Shown: piece by piece, positions 8,750 to 21,012 of the stretch | How positions within the stretch are numbered: position 1 is the stretch's first letter | How the letters are laid out: every line of letters starts with the position of its first letter | Origin: Straminergon stramineum | Taxonomy: Eukaryota > Streptophyta > Bryopsida > Hypnales > Calliergonaceae | NCBI GenBank assembly: GCA_963920665.1 | Contig: OY987267.1 | Coordinates: 24,490,001 to 24,554,000 of the forward strand | Direction of reading: 5' to 3' | DNA: 64,000 nt | Notes under the pieces: generated by a model | Databases searched by the model: none | What the model was told of the DNA's origin: nothing | What the model saw: only the letters and a program-made list of their open reading frames with translations | Made by a program: the position numbers and the translations under genes

Positions 8750-10560
8750 TTGTTGCCATCGATCTGTCTCTTGCTCGTCTTCAGAGCGATTCAATGAAGA
8801 GCCTGCTGAAAGAGCGGTGGAGTAGGTGGTGGGAGATGGATAGGCTTTCCCGTTGCAGGTCTGCACTGATGGATCTGTTGAGACTCTGCTAGGGCTATTG
8901 ATGGGGTCACTTCTATAGCGTCACTATGCGGCAGGGCGCCTGTGCAGAAAGAGAGAAAGCGTTGTGAACGCAATAGCATCACAAGTGGTACTGTTCATCG
9001 GGGGTCACGCTGTCCTTGCTACAATTATTTAGTTTGGGTAGTGCTGCACGATTGGGCCCACGCGGTGAGAACACGCGTCCCGGATGATTTTCTTGACCTC
9101 GATCGCTGTTGGGATGAGACTTGTAGAGCAAACCTTTGTTCTGTGATTGAGCTTCAAAAGCGAGTTTTTTTCCGGCTTGATCAGTAATGAAAGAACTCTG
9201 AGAAGAGTACTTGTTATGACATGATTACTCTGAGTGAGTAATTACTTTTAGAGACTGCAGCAACTACGGTTGTAACGACATTGCGGTTGCGGTAGAGGCT
9301 GGTGAGATGAGACAATATGCACATCAAGTGTGCAGAGGAACTGAGGAAGGGTGGAGATTTGGATAAGTTGGGAAGCACGGAGGGGAGTCTAATCTAAATG
9401 AGAACAGCCATCAATAACAGATGTTATCCCTTGTGTGATAATATCCGTGAGGGCAATGGTAGTTGGAAGTGCTGTACTGCGCTGTTAGTAACGACCCTGA
9501 GAGTATCAAGGACAGTGCTGCACACCACGGCACTGCCCCCTCCGTGGCTTCAATAACAGGAATAACAGAAGGGGAAGGATATGCTCCCTGACCACATCTA
9601 TACTACCATACTCCCCAATAGCTTGTAGATACAGTTCAGTGAACAACCATGGGCCGAAGATAATCAAATCCTTGGAGACTCATCGGAAGACAAATCCATT
9701 TACAAATGCATTATGTGAAACTTTTGTATACATACTTTTGACCTCCATTGTACACCTAAGCTACAGGCAGAAATAGCACATGCATGGTACACGGGAATGC
9801 CATCGAAACCATAATGGAAACATGCAATATGCAACGTACTTTTTTTTGCAGGACAAGTACTCTTTAGATGTTTAAAGACAATATGAGTACAAGCCAAGAT
9901 TGATATTATGTGAACAACAGCCCCCGTCACCAATAGACGACATCTTCATCAGGGCAGATGGTATCTAGGTTCGTGTGCCCACCTAGCACCGTCTTGTTGG
10001 TGATTATTAGACTTCTGATAACTTCGACTACTTAAGGGTTACATAGGCAAATGCGTAAGGTATAATCGTCGTGCTAATCCACTGCATTGACAAGTGCGAC
10101 AAGCGATATCCAGTAAACACCATTGCATTGCGAAACGTCGTTATGGACCAACTTGAAACTGCATTACGTGATACACTTTTGAGTGACTGAAACTACTGAT
10201 CTCCTGAGTGAGTAGATGATTTTAAGAGTGGAAAAAGAGTGTACCTTGTCAAGATTTCTTGACAGATGGTCATGACATGCGATAAACGTGCGAAACAATC
10301 TGCGAAAACGAACTGTAGAAGGAACTGCAAATCAGAAGTCTTCAATGGGATCCCCCGATCGAGGGGTGCTCAATGACATACCAACCACTGCACCGTGAAA
10401 GAGCTGTGTGGATGTGTACCAACACTAGTACAAACTAAAATCACTTTTTGCGAACACGAAAAGAAAAGCAAAATTAGAAACTATTATTTTCCCATAGCAA
10501 TAAAAGCAAGATTAGGCTCAGGATACAAAAAGATCAAATTATTCCAGGCGCAGTTCCAAA
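8750..10560. other. Low-copy intergenic DNA of mixed composition
   Basis: Composition is clearly less AT-rich than the flanks, and no window repeat family appears. Stop-free stretches on both strands (8942-9187 plus; 9700-9933 minus) do not look like known proteins and lack consistent codon bias. It might hold introns or untranslated parts of a gene I cannot reconstruct. Confidence 0.4.
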
Positions 10561-10571
10561 CTAGGTGTCAT

Positions 10572-10831
10572 AAGGCTTGAAACCCTCGTGCATGATGATT
10601 ATGACCAGCGATTTGATGCTAGGAAACAATGCATTCATGTGCGTTAAGTGGAAGTGGGGAACCTCAAAACGATTGTCCTGTACATGGACAAATGGTTTCA
10701 AGATCGTGGCAACCTTACCACTCGGAATGATGAAATGAGCACAAAACGCGGTCAAATTTTGACCATCAAATCCTTCATCACAGGGTCACAAATCAAGTCA
10801 ATGTCCTGTGAAGCTTCTTGATAGCCAGCAT
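10572..10831 (+). pseudogene. Possible decayed coding segment, unidentified
   Basis: One plus-strand frame from about 10578 reads as protein-like sequence (LETLVHDDYDQRFDARKQC...) broken by a single in-frame TAA near 10645. It then continues (VEVGNLKTIVLYMDKWFQDR...) to a stop near 10823. The charged, low-repeat composition is more protein-like than its neighbours. I do not recognise a family and cannot exclude chance; opposite-strand frames are also partly open here. Confidence 0.2.
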
Positions 10832-11160
10832 CCAGGAGGATGAAGACCAAGAGAGAGTCCGGACCAACTCTCTCAAGGAGGCAGCAGAAGAAGCTCCAGA
10901 GAGCATTGAGCAAATTTGTGATCCAGAAATACCGCTTCCTCATCGTGCAAGCAAGCACATCACGTCCTTCAGGAGCGTCTCTTTCATGACCAACCAAGGT
11001 CACCTCCACTTCATGCCTCACATTTCAATCCCCTCGCCAAGTCCCGAAAACTTCGGAAGCCACAGAAAACCCCAAAACTTCGACTCACAAGCCATCGTGA
11101 CAAATCTCCACTAGACACGCACAACACACAACGATAGTGAAGCCAAAACACTCGCATACA

Positions 11161-11184
11161 CTTCCACACACACACACACAACAG
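11161..11184 (+). repeat. (CA)n microsatellite
   Basis: About ten CA dinucleotides within a C/A-rich, T-poor stretch (11105-11300). Confidence 0.8.
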
Positions 11185-11299
11185 TGCTCCCAAACACCAA
11201 ACACCCCAAAACCAACCAACCCAGCGAAAACCTTTCTTTAACCCCTCCCCGTCACCAACATCCCACCCACATCCACCCACATCTTACTCACACACTCTT

Positions 11300-12800
11300 C
11301 AAACACAACCCCCTTGACAAACTCCCAGACCAAGCTCTCCAGTGACCAAATCTCGTGTCTTGTCCACCCGAAGTGGCTGTCCCGCATGGCTCCGGAAGAC
11401 AAGCCCAGAGACACATCAAGCTGTTGTGCATGAGGGTGAGCACAAGAGCTCTGTTGCGTCGCCGCATGCACGTCCTGGGGTTAGGAGGCAAGCAAGGGAG
11501 CAGCAAGAGTGGTGCAGCAAGGAAGTTCTTCTTCCCCAGGCAGGCAGGGCCCAAGTACCCGAGTGGGAGAAGACGCACGCAAAGTAGGTAAATATAGGAC
11601 CCAGGGGAGGCGAGGGGCCGGGGACTTCACCTCAGTCCCAGCAAAGCCAGGCAGGCCCACCAGGCACAAGCACCAGGGACGACGGCCCCATCGCCACCAC
11701 ATCACACCATCACTCGCAGCTGGCTGATGACTGCCTGCCTGCCTGGACTTTCCCCCCACGGAAAGGCAACCCCCACCGGCCATGCCACCGGGGTTGTCAA
11801 TGAACTCCCCTCCAAAAGCCATCCATCCACAGCCTACTCCATCCTCCCATAATTTGCAGCAACAAAAAAGGTGAGTATAAGCAGGCTGTTAGCTTGGTTT
11901 GGAAGTTTAGCCCATTTAATTAGCAGTGGGGCTAATTACGAAACTCTCCTGACCTCTGAAATCCTTCCTAGCAGTCGGCCACTCTCCTCCCCTCTCTCTC
12001 TCTCTCCTCAATTTGAAGCTTCCAAACATTTGATAACCGTACATTTTCACACTAGAGTGTTCAATTTGGAAATTTTGCACGTTTGGTAGTGTTTTGAGCA
12101 ACTGGGGCTTTACGTTAGTGTTTCGAAAGTCGTCCAATATGGGAGCAACTGAATGTTCCTTGGCCTTGGCCTTGCCTTGGCCTGAGATGCATCCGTGGAT
12201 CATTCGGCCCGTGATTCTATCCGTCCCTTCTGCTCTGGGCGTCTGCCTGTCTGTCTGAGGGCTGCTGGGTTCCCATTATGATTCTCGTGGCAGGCAGGGC
12301 GGAAGCAGAAGGCCAGGGCGAGCACGTTGTTCAGTAATCTCCTGTGCTCCTGTGCAGTGGCAGGCGAGGCAGGCGAGGCTCGACCCCCGGCTGCCCGGCA
12401 AAGCTGGGCGTCCAGTAAGTTAAGTTAATTAGACACAGTCGTTCAGTCGTTTTCTTTACTGGGCATGGGCCCAACTTACAGCCAGCCAGCTGCTGAAGTG
12501 CTGATGGGAACTGAAGTTCAGCTATTACTGGAGTGCAGGCGGGGCCTGGCCTGGCTGCTTCCGTTCCAGGCAGGCAGGCAGGGCAGGCAGACTGCCCGGC
12601 TTTCCGAATTGGTGGAGCCTGGGCTGCGCGGGCTGCGCACTTCCGTCCCTGATGCTTGCACGAGATCGGGCCTTGACTTTGGGGCGCCGGAGGAGGACAA
12701 TGCGCTGCAGGGGCTTGCTTGCTTGCCTTCAGGGAATCCTCGCCTCCTCGCGTCCTCGCCTCGGTGCCGTTAGACTCGCATGTAAGTTATCTATCTTACA
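11300..12800. other. GC-rich island with caggcagg motifs, no gene recognised
   Basis: This is the most GC-rich part of the window, with repeated cctgcctgcc/caggcaggcagg words (for example 11540, 11730, 12290, 12570). Because stops are rare in GC-rich DNA, several overlapping open frames occur on both strands (for example 11481-11822 minus, 12465-12773 plus). None resembles a known protein and no frame is favoured. A CpG-containing promoter or an unmethylated island is possible. Confidence 0.4.
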
Positions 12801-12894
12801 CAGCACTTGCTGGCGGGCTGGGCTTTGACCAACTTCAATTCGTAGCTGAGCTTCGTAGCCCGCCCCTTCTCTTGCAGTACTACTGTAACGTAGT

Positions 12895-13445
12895 CAGGTC
12901 TTGTGCCTAGGCGCCTGGGACTTGGGGAAGCGCTCCCCGCGGGTTTTGGTTCCCTTTCGTTTGTCTTGCGTGCTGCACAAACGTCCCCACAAGAAGGGCT
13001 GGGAGAAAGGAAAATAAAGGAAGAGAAAAAGAGGTATTCCGCTGGAAGCGTGGGCCAAGTATCACAAGGCTATGGCGTGATTTCCTTGCTTGGCTGGGCA
13101 TCATTGCTCTGGTTTATCCAGTTATGATAATTTAGTGTGTACTAGTGTGCCCTGTGATGTTGCCGAAGCCCAAAGTACAATAAAAGTAATTTCCTATTTT
13201 TAAAAATTTTTACAAACTTTCAAATTCAATAACTTTCACACTTTAGGTTCAAACATGACGTAACAAAGCCCGAGCACCCCTCCTCACCGAGGGCTTTCTA
13301 ACGGTAGCAAGAACTTGCCCAGGGGATGTGCGGTCAATGAGATCTCAACATAACAAACTAAACAAAACAAATAGCCTAACTTCAGGTTTGGATGTGACAA
13401 TGATTTACCAAAGGTACAGTGTTTAAATTTGTTCACGGGTGAATT
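12895..13445 (+). repeat. Dispersed repeat E, GC-richer copy
   Basis: The stretch gtgcctaggcgcctgggact...ttccctttcgtttgtcttgcgtgctgcacaaacgtcccc, and its continuation into the 140-bp array, is matched by 15735-16190. CpG sites here are mostly TpG or CpA in the other copy. This is therefore the less decayed copy of a roughly 0.6-kb repeat. No ORF is convincingly conserved between the two. Confidence 0.7.
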
Positions 13446-13450
13446 TTTTC

Positions 13451-14012
13451 TGGATTGGACTCGTTTTGGAGGTGACAAGAATTTTGTGACATTACTCACA
13501 AGATAAAGGAGTGTACATCTCCAAAAAAAACTTTTATCAGTGTCATATGACATTGATATGACCCTAAACCACAGAAGATGCAACTTACATTGGCAGGACT
13601 CATTTTGGAGGTGACAGGAATTTTGTGAACTTATTCATAGGATGAATGAATGTACATCTTAAACAAATATACTTTAATTAGTGTCATATAACATTGATAA
13701 GACTTTCACCATAGAAGATGCAATTTGCATTGGTGGGACTCATTTTGGAGGTGAAAAGATTTTGTGACCTAACTAATAGGATAATTGAATGTACATCTCC
13801 CCCCAAAACAGCTTTATTAATGTCATATTACATTGATTTGACTTTCACCGTATGTAGAAGATGCAACTTGAATTGGCAAGAATTAGTTTGGAAGTGACAA
13901 GAAATTTTGACCTTATTTACAAGATAAATGAATGCATCTCTCTAAAACAACACTTTTATCAATGTCATATGACATTGATATGACTTTCACCTCTAAAGAT
14001 GAACTTTTATGT
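13451..14012 (+). repeat. Tandem array, four units of about 140 bp
   Basis: Units begin at 13451, 13591, 13731 and 13874 with variants of tgg..ggactcattttggagg. They continue through aatgaatgtacatct and gtgtcatatgacattgata to agaagatgcaactt. A single related unit is found in the decayed copy at about 16030-16175, so the array expanded in only one of the two copies, or contracted in the other. Confidence 0.9.
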
Positions 14013-15734
14013 GAATTCATATGCTTTGAATTTTTTTTATAATTTAGGTATTTTTAGCATTACTTCAGATTTTTATCTTCTTAGTATGTGTGACACCAAT
14101 TTACCAAAGAAACACTATTTTGATTCTAAAGAGGGAGTGTTCCATTGGAACATATGAAAGCTTGGGCAAGGATCTAAAGTCTCATTTTTAACATGATTTT
14201 TTTTTTAAATTCTCAAGACTAGTGAAAAATATTAGCTTCTTACAATTATGATTTTTTTGTCAACCAATGCTTGGGAGAAAAATTTATACTACCCACTAAA
14301 AATAAATTAAGCTAGGATATTTGCACACTACACCAATCCTTGTCATGCACCATTGTATACATGAAGTACTTAACTTACACATGTTTTATCCCCAAGGGAC
14401 ACACCTTAGGGTCCAAATTTGCCCTTGAAAATTTACTCCATTTTTCCACAACTTCGTGATCTTTATTTAAAATTTGAAGAATCTTCCCACCTTGTATAAA
14501 ATGCAAAATTATCCAAAAAACATGATAAATATGCATTTTAAATCCTTAAAATCCAATCTAAGATTTTGAACATCAAAGTTAAATATAAAAGCTAAGTGAA
14601 AAAAACTTAAATAGTATTAACATAGAAAATAGAATCCTTGTATAAGTAAATATCTATAATTAAAAAAAAATTTAATCCAACTACTATCAATGAGATCACT
14701 AGATTTAGTATGCACAATAGACAATAAATATAAGTTTCCTCATCTCATCCATATATTGATTTTTTTCATTGATTTTTTAATGCAATTTTGTATCATGGAT
14801 AGACTTAGTTTGTAGAAAACTTTTTTTTACCTCTAATTCAATGTGTATATAATAATATAAATTTTCAAAGTTCTAAAGACAACATCATGGTACATCATAG
14901 GGGAAAACACCCCTAAGTCAACCTAAGAAAATCACAAAAATTCAAAATTTATTTTTTGAAAATGAGTTTATCATAGAATTCATCTTTACCAACATATCAA
15001 TTTTTTCTTCATTCCTTCTACATAACCAATGTGAAATTTACCACAAGTCTTGATTTTTAGGCAATTAGAATATTTTCTTAAAATAACTTATAGAATATTT
15101 GTTATAGAACTCAAATTTCACAATTTAAGGGGGCAGAAAAGGCTATAGAGTTGAGATTGCTTACTAGAAAAATCTCATTATCAACATTGGCTTGTGTCAA
15201 TATCATCAAAGAGTTATTAATGTTTTAAGTTCTCTTTTTGACTTGCATCTACTTCTACTTAACAAATTTTTAAAGAATAAAAATGAAGGTTTTTTTGGTG
15301 AAGGTTTTTCTTGAGACTCCCAACTCAATCCTCTACTATAAAGAATTTTTAATGTCACAATTTTATATAGCAAATTCAAGTTAAAAAGATTCAAAGACTT
15401 GTAATCTTACATTAAAAGGAGAAAATTAAAGTATTTTAACTTTAAACACCAATATCTTGCAATCTACAAAATTAAAGCCTTTCAATCTACTTCAACACGT
15501 TTCGTACTATCTAGTGCATGTACAAGGATAAGAAATTGATGTTCAAAACCAAGGAAATTCAAAGTGAAACAAATAGCAATAGTTGCAAGAGGTTGCCCAA
15601 AGAGATTGTAAGGGATTGTAAGAGTCAAATTGGCAGTAATTGTAAGAAATTGCAAGGGATTGAAAGAGGTTTCAAGAGATTGAACAAGAAAGTGTAGTAC
15701 TTAAAAAAATACAAAAAACAATTTCAACTTTAGG
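14013..15734. other. AT-rich DNA with old element fragments
   Basis: Nothing codes here. 14085-14175 repeats pieces of repeat E. Around 15430-15560 the common module of the TTAA elements is recognisable (caccaatatcttgcaatcta), so an old, endless fragment lies there. Short tandem gattgtaagag/gattgcaagag words occur at 15600-15680. Confidence 0.5.
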
Positions 15735-16190
15735 GCTTCAAGATTTGTGCTAAGGCACATGTTCCTTGGGAAGTGCTCCCTATTTTTTATTCCCTTTCAT
15801 TTGTCTTGAGTGCTATACAAACTTCCCCCCTGAAAAATATTAGGAGATAGAAAAAAAAATAATAATTAAATTTTAGGACATGTATCATGAGGGCTATTGA
15901 GTAATCCTTTGTATGTTTTTCTTGTTTTAAAGCATTCCTACACTATGTAGAATCCTATTAATACATGTTCAATACTAAATTACTAAAGGAATATTGTTTT
16001 AAATTTGTGTAGGGTGAAATATTTTGCATTGTATGATTTGGAAGGTGATATGAATTTTACGCCCTCACTAAGAGAATAAATGTGTGTTCATCTCTAAAAA
16101 AAAACTTTTGTTACATGACATTGGTATGACTTTCAGTGCAATACTGCAATGAATGCAACTTCATGCAAACTTCATATGCTTTGAAATTTT
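15735..16190 (+). repeat. Dispersed repeat E, CpG-decayed copy
   Basis: It is collinear with 12900-13600: ttgggaagtgctccct, ttccctttcatttgtcttga and gctatacaaacttcccccc match CpG-bearing counterparts at 12920-12990. It then includes one unit of the 140-bp repeat. The direction of change (CG to TG or CA) is as expected for deamination of methylated cytosine. Confidence 0.7.
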
Positions 16191-17925
16191 GGGAACCACT
16201 TAAAAGTTAAATTTTTACAAAACCTTTAAAACCTTTTTTAACTTTCAAATATATTTGTTTAAAAGAGGGTTTAAAAACTTTCTTAAATTGCAACTTTTTT
16301 GAACTTGTAACTAGGTGAACTTTCTAACCATATGATCTAGTCACATTTAGACTTACATTATTGAAGTTCATATGGTGAGAGTCATATAAATGTCATATGA
16401 CAATGACTCTAGAGGGGCCTTTTTCAGATGCTTGGGTGAGAAGTCATCTTTTGCAAGAAGGCTTTGCACAAGTGCCCTAGTCTTCAAGAGTTACTTAATT
16501 CTTTTTATCAATCTTTGAATTTCTAAGAAGACAATTGTGGACGCTTCCATATCTATAAGAGTCAAATTAATCATGCTTTAAAGAAGGCAACTAAATGTCT
16601 TAGGAAAAAAAAAATTTAATCTTAAATTATATTTAAGTTGATAAAATTATATTTGAAAGTATATGTAAATCAACTAACAACTTCCAAAATGGATTATTTC
16701 TATATTGGACACTTATGAATTAATTTATAATGATTTACATTTTAGAAATCATCACATCAATTATTACTATCATTTAGAATCATGGTCTTAGTCTTAACCA
16801 CCATTCCCTATGATTTGACTTTAAGTTCATCCCAAGTTCAATTCTTGTGTAGGTAAAAGCAAATGAAAGTGCTGAAAAAAATAGCAACCCTTTAGCTATT
16901 AGAAATATTTTTGCATTAGTTGACCAAAAAATAGTAAATTTTGATGAATTTTAAGGGATTTTTTTTTCTAATTTGCTCATTCAAAGTGCATATGCTAATA
17001 CAAATCATTACATTTGAAAATAATATTTCAATGAGATACTTTCAAAGTACTTTATGCAATTTTTGAAACATGAGAAATAAAAAAGGTAGCTCTAAAAGGC
17101 AATCTAAGTATTTGAAAGTTTTTATTTCTTTATAAGACTCTAAAGCGACGTAAACTAGATGTTTTATAATTTTTGTTTCAATGAAAATATAATGTCTTCA
17201 CAAAAAATTGTTCCTAAATGAAGACATTTTGAAATATACTTTTACCACTAAAATAGTTAAATTTTAATACAACCATGAGCAATGATGGACAACCTATGGT
17301 AATTGCAATCCTACGCTTCTTGACAAGATATAAGATAGAATATGAAGAACTCTTCCCCTCCAAAATGAATTTTCTATACTTCAATATTTATTGGATGTAA
17401 TTCAGAGTTTGTTATATTATAAGAATATATATAGTTCATAGGTATTAATAAGCATGAATTAAAGTATTAAATTCTAAATGCACAAGTGATGTGCGACAAA
17501 ACTATGAAGTGTCCAAAGATGTGCTATAAAATGTGACTTTTTCAAACTTTTTGATGTTTCATCAAGTGACTAAATGCTAAGCGCGAGGATCAGAAATTAT
17601 ACATATTAATAATGAAAATTTGAAAAATATTTGTAAATTTGTTTCAAATGAATTTGAAACAAGTAATTTTAGAAAATTCAACAAATATGTTGTTTTTATT
17701 TACAGAAATTAAAAAATGATTATCTAAGATTGTAGTTCCAATTAATTTGTATAAATTAGCAAAAGATTTAGGACAAAAACATGCATACTTTCACTTCTTA
17801 GTGAATTTTTTCAATACTAAGTAATATTGAACACTTTGTACTATTTTCCTCACAACAAACTTTTGACCACAACATTTTCAATTTGGATCAAAACATTCAA
17901 AAATAATCAAATTTAGGGTGCCAAT
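16191..17925. other. AT-rich DNA, nothing recognised
   Basis: No open frame of note, no terminal repeats, no RNA gene. It is probably very old repeat-derived sequence. Confidence 0.5.
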
Positions 17926-17989
17926 ATATTTCTTTTCCATCCCCAAAAGGTGCCCAAATTGGATGGTGACCATAAAATGGTTGATTGGA

Positions 17990-19064
17990 AATTTAGGAGT
18001 TTGTCAAAAAACATTCAAACTACCAATTCTAATGCAAGGAGCAAAATATCTATAATATCATTTTTTGTTGCATATTTAATTGTAGGATCTTCTTCTATAC
18101 TTGTATGAAAATGTGTAGAAGAAATTTCATAAATTTTTACCTCATTAGAGTTATCATGAAATTAAGTCTTGAAAGTCATCATGTCTTTAGTCATCAATTT
18201 GCTTATAATCCTAAATTACATTTGAATTCTGAATCAACTTGTATTTTGGGGAATGAAAACAAGTGAAGATTGCATGCAATCTAACTACATTGAGTTGTCT
18301 ATTTCCTAAATAGAAGTTTAACTCTCACCCTTGCAAAAAGAGAGGACCAAATACAACTTAGCACCTCAAGTGGTGTAAATAAAAGATTGGTCTCCACTTT
18401 TAGCAAGGGTGGGAGTTAAATCTCTATTCACAAAAAAGACATGATGACTTTCAAGATTTTTGGGATAATTTTGAAATTAATATTTTTGGTTGTACAAGTG
18501 ATTTGGAAGACTTAAATTTCATTCCTAAAGAAAAAATTGTTAAGTATAAATAGGTACAAGATAGAAAGGAAAACAAAATTGTTTATAGTTCTAAGGTGGA
18601 ATTGAAGCACATTGATTCCACATTGAGATTGTTCTAAAAAACAAAATAAACCTATTGAGCCTCTCTACATGGGAAATTGTGAAAATTTTGTTCAAAACAA
18701 ATCCTATATATTATTTATTTAGAAAGATGTTTTGATTGCATGTGGACATGAATTTTTCATCACTAATCCAAATGGAATAAATTATATCTTCATATACAAA
18801 CAAAAAATTATTCTATGAAAATGAAGTTTAAGAAAATTTTCTTTCAAGATTTTATTAAATGATTTTGGTCATGCTTGGGTCATTTAAAGCTTAGTATGGT
18901 ATAAAATTTGCCCCTGGACCCTAATTGAAATTAAAATCACAATCCTCCAAAGCTAATATGTTTTCATATTTCAAAATTTTCAAAGAAATATGCAAAAAAT
19001 TGAGATTCTAAGAACATGTTAGAACTTTTTTTGGGCTCCAATGGGATAATTAGGACTCTAGGGG
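17990..19064 (+). mobile_element. Eroded TTAA element with nested foldback
   Basis: The right end reads ggactctaGGGG (to 19064), then TTAA at 19065-19068. The interior from about 18530 (ggtacaagatagaaaggaaa, attgttctaaaa, catcactaatccaaatgga) aligns with 33700-33960 inside the good 921-bp element. The inner module (aggatcttcttctatacttg, atgaaaatgtgtagaag) is at 18083-18125. The left end is not found and 17990 is a guess. A foldback lies at 18171-18455. Confidence 0.5.
18171..18455. mobile_element. Foldback MITE, palindrome within palindrome
   Basis: Outer arms: tcttgaaagtcatcatgtct (from 18173) pairs with agacatgatgactttcaaga (to about 18456). Inner arms: gtttaactctcacccttgc (from about 18315) pairs with gcaagggtgggagttaaat (to about 18420), each followed inward by a block ending in accaa. 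The outer pair brackets the inner one. Either one element inserted into another or this is a single long imperfect hairpin. It sits inside an eroded TTAA element. Confidence 0.7.
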
Positions 19065-19068
19065 TTAA

Positions 19069-19921
19069 GACAAAGTTTATTGGTTTATGACACAAAGTAT
19101 TACTCTCTGATGTATCTAATAAAAAAACATGATCCAAATGTGAATGACAATGAGTGATACTCTATGAAATAAAAGACTTTAATTTTTTTCCAGAGTACTA
19201 TCTTTAGTAATTATATGAAAGGGGGTATGAACTAAGGATTCATGCAAAATTGCAAAGTGTTCATAAAATAACATCCATGTTGTTAGAGTCATGAAAATCC
19301 TTCCTTCCTTTGCTTTTCATTCCATAAGTTTCTTGTGTGCTCCACATTCTCTAAGTTGTCCCTAACATTCTCAAATCCTTGACAACACTCTAGAGGGTTT
19401 GTGTGTTTTCAATTTTTAGAATTGAGAGGCTTATTCTACACCATTAGAAGAAAATTGTGAGGGCCTTTCTGATGATATATTAGAAGTTGTATTTGGGAAA
19501 ATTGGTCGTGCAATTTTCATTCAAGATTTTAATATAAAACCCATTGCAACAACTTTAGAGGCATCGTGTATTCCTAATTCATGGAATTAGGAGACTTATT
19601 TTATACCAGAACAAGTGCATATTGAAGAACTTTCCAACAATGTATTATATAATGGATTTAGATAAAACTATTCATACAATTGGCCTTTGAAATTATTGTG
19701 TCAATGTTATGTCAAGCCAACCAAATTACATGGTAGCCTCTTGGCCAACTCATCAAGCAACGTGAATGCCATTGGAACTCAAGGTCACTTTAAGATCTCA
19801 TATTCAAATGTATGATGAATTCCCTTATGTCCCATCATCATGTGGTGGGTTGTTATTGTCCACTTCACTACCCATATTCAACTTCTACTCAATCCATTTC
19901 AATATATAATACAAGGTACAT
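19069..19921. other. AT-rich intergenic DNA, nothing recognised
   Basis: Internal echoes such as gaggcttattctacaccatt (19426) and ggagacttattttatacca (19588), about 160 bp apart, suggest an old two-unit tandem duplication. No gene is seen. Confidence 0.45.
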
Positions 19922-19925
19922 TTAA

Positions 19926-20676
19926 CCCTAAAGGATTGAGATTAATTTTCATTAATTTCTTAGAAAATTTCTATTTTCTTATATGATGAGCAAAAGTGAA
20001 AAATGAAGGCATTACAATAAAATAAAAGAATTACACTACAATACTAGACTACTATGGGAAATGGGAAATTTCGGGGATTTTTTTTTATTGTGTAGATTAG
20101 ATGAGCATAGTCCCTATAAAGTGAGATGATAGCTTTTTTCTTTGGTTGTACTTGCTAAAAGCAAAGTAGATTTAGACTCTTTTTGCGGTGAGGTATTTGT
20201 ACTATATATAGATTATTTAGGACCTTTACATATTAAGTCATGTTATTTCCATACTTGTCTAATTTTTGAAGTAAAAAAGGGGTTAAGGACATGCTACTTA
20301 AAGTTGATGGCCTTGCTTTGCCTTGGGGTTTTTTTGGGAGGGGGAAACATAACTTTTGATCACAACACCCAATGACAGAGACGAAAATTCATTTAGACAA
20401 AGTAATACATTTACACCACAATTGTCAAATCTTTGATGTGATATATTTTAATTTGACTTTGTAGGTACCTACTAGAATTCTAATTCATCATGATTGTGTT
20501 TGGGGTGCAACAAGAATTTTTATCACAATATCCAACGATAAGAAAATACTCATTTACACAAGATGGTACATTTATACTACACATGTCAAATTTTTGATGT
20601 AATACATTCAAATTTGACTTTGTAGATACCTAATAGAATTCTATTTCATCATTCAACTCAATTGGTCCTTTGCAAA
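19926..20676 (+). mobile_element. Probable eroded TTAA element with internal duplication
   Basis: TTAA at 19922-19925 is followed by CCCTAAAGGATTGAG; on the right, TTGGTCCTTTGCAAA lies before TTAA at 20677-20680. The right part contains two tandem copies (about 20345-20505 and 20515-20660) of the right-hand module of the 580-bp elements (cataacttttgatcacaac...actttgtaggtacctact). The left interior is not alignable. Confidence 0.45.
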
Positions 20677-20940
20677 TTAATTGTAAAATGATGGGTTCAT
20701 TACCATGGTTATCAATACTCAATCATCTTCTAACCTCTTATTAGATGAATATGTGTACTTTTTAAAAAAGAACCATGAAAGTCATTTATCGGACATCATC
20801 CATGTGTTTTTCATTGTTACATCTTTTGCTTCCTTGTAAGGTTTATATTCTTGAATACATTCTAACATAACATTGTTAACCTTCCATGGGAGCCCTCTTC
20901 CCTAGCATGCAGGGGCATGATGTAATCATAAGCCCCCTAA
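20580..20940 (+). repeat. Repeat F, copy 1, holding the unoccupied TTAA site
   Basis: It matches 22600-22990 throughout (tttgactttgtagatacct, caatactcaatcatctt, acatcttttgcttccttg, ataacattgttaacctt). The second half also matches the flanks of the element at 21013-21915. The word cattgTTAAccttcc at 20871-20885 is the target site without an insertion. Confidence 0.7.
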
Positions 20941-21012
20941 GTAATGTTGGATCATTTCATAAACATTTATAGGATTTATATTTGTGAAAGCATTTACACA
21001 TAACATTGTTAA

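Noticed and set aside
11288..12773. Several overlapping ORFs of 60-113 codons on both strands
   Set aside because: They lie in GC-rich, caggcagg-repetitive DNA where stops are rare; no frame is favoured and no domain is recognised.
19926..20286. Shorter alternative TTAA element ending at aaaaaaGGGG-TTAA (20283-20286)
   Set aside because: The right end lacks the ggtccttta motif; the boundary at 20676 fits the family better.
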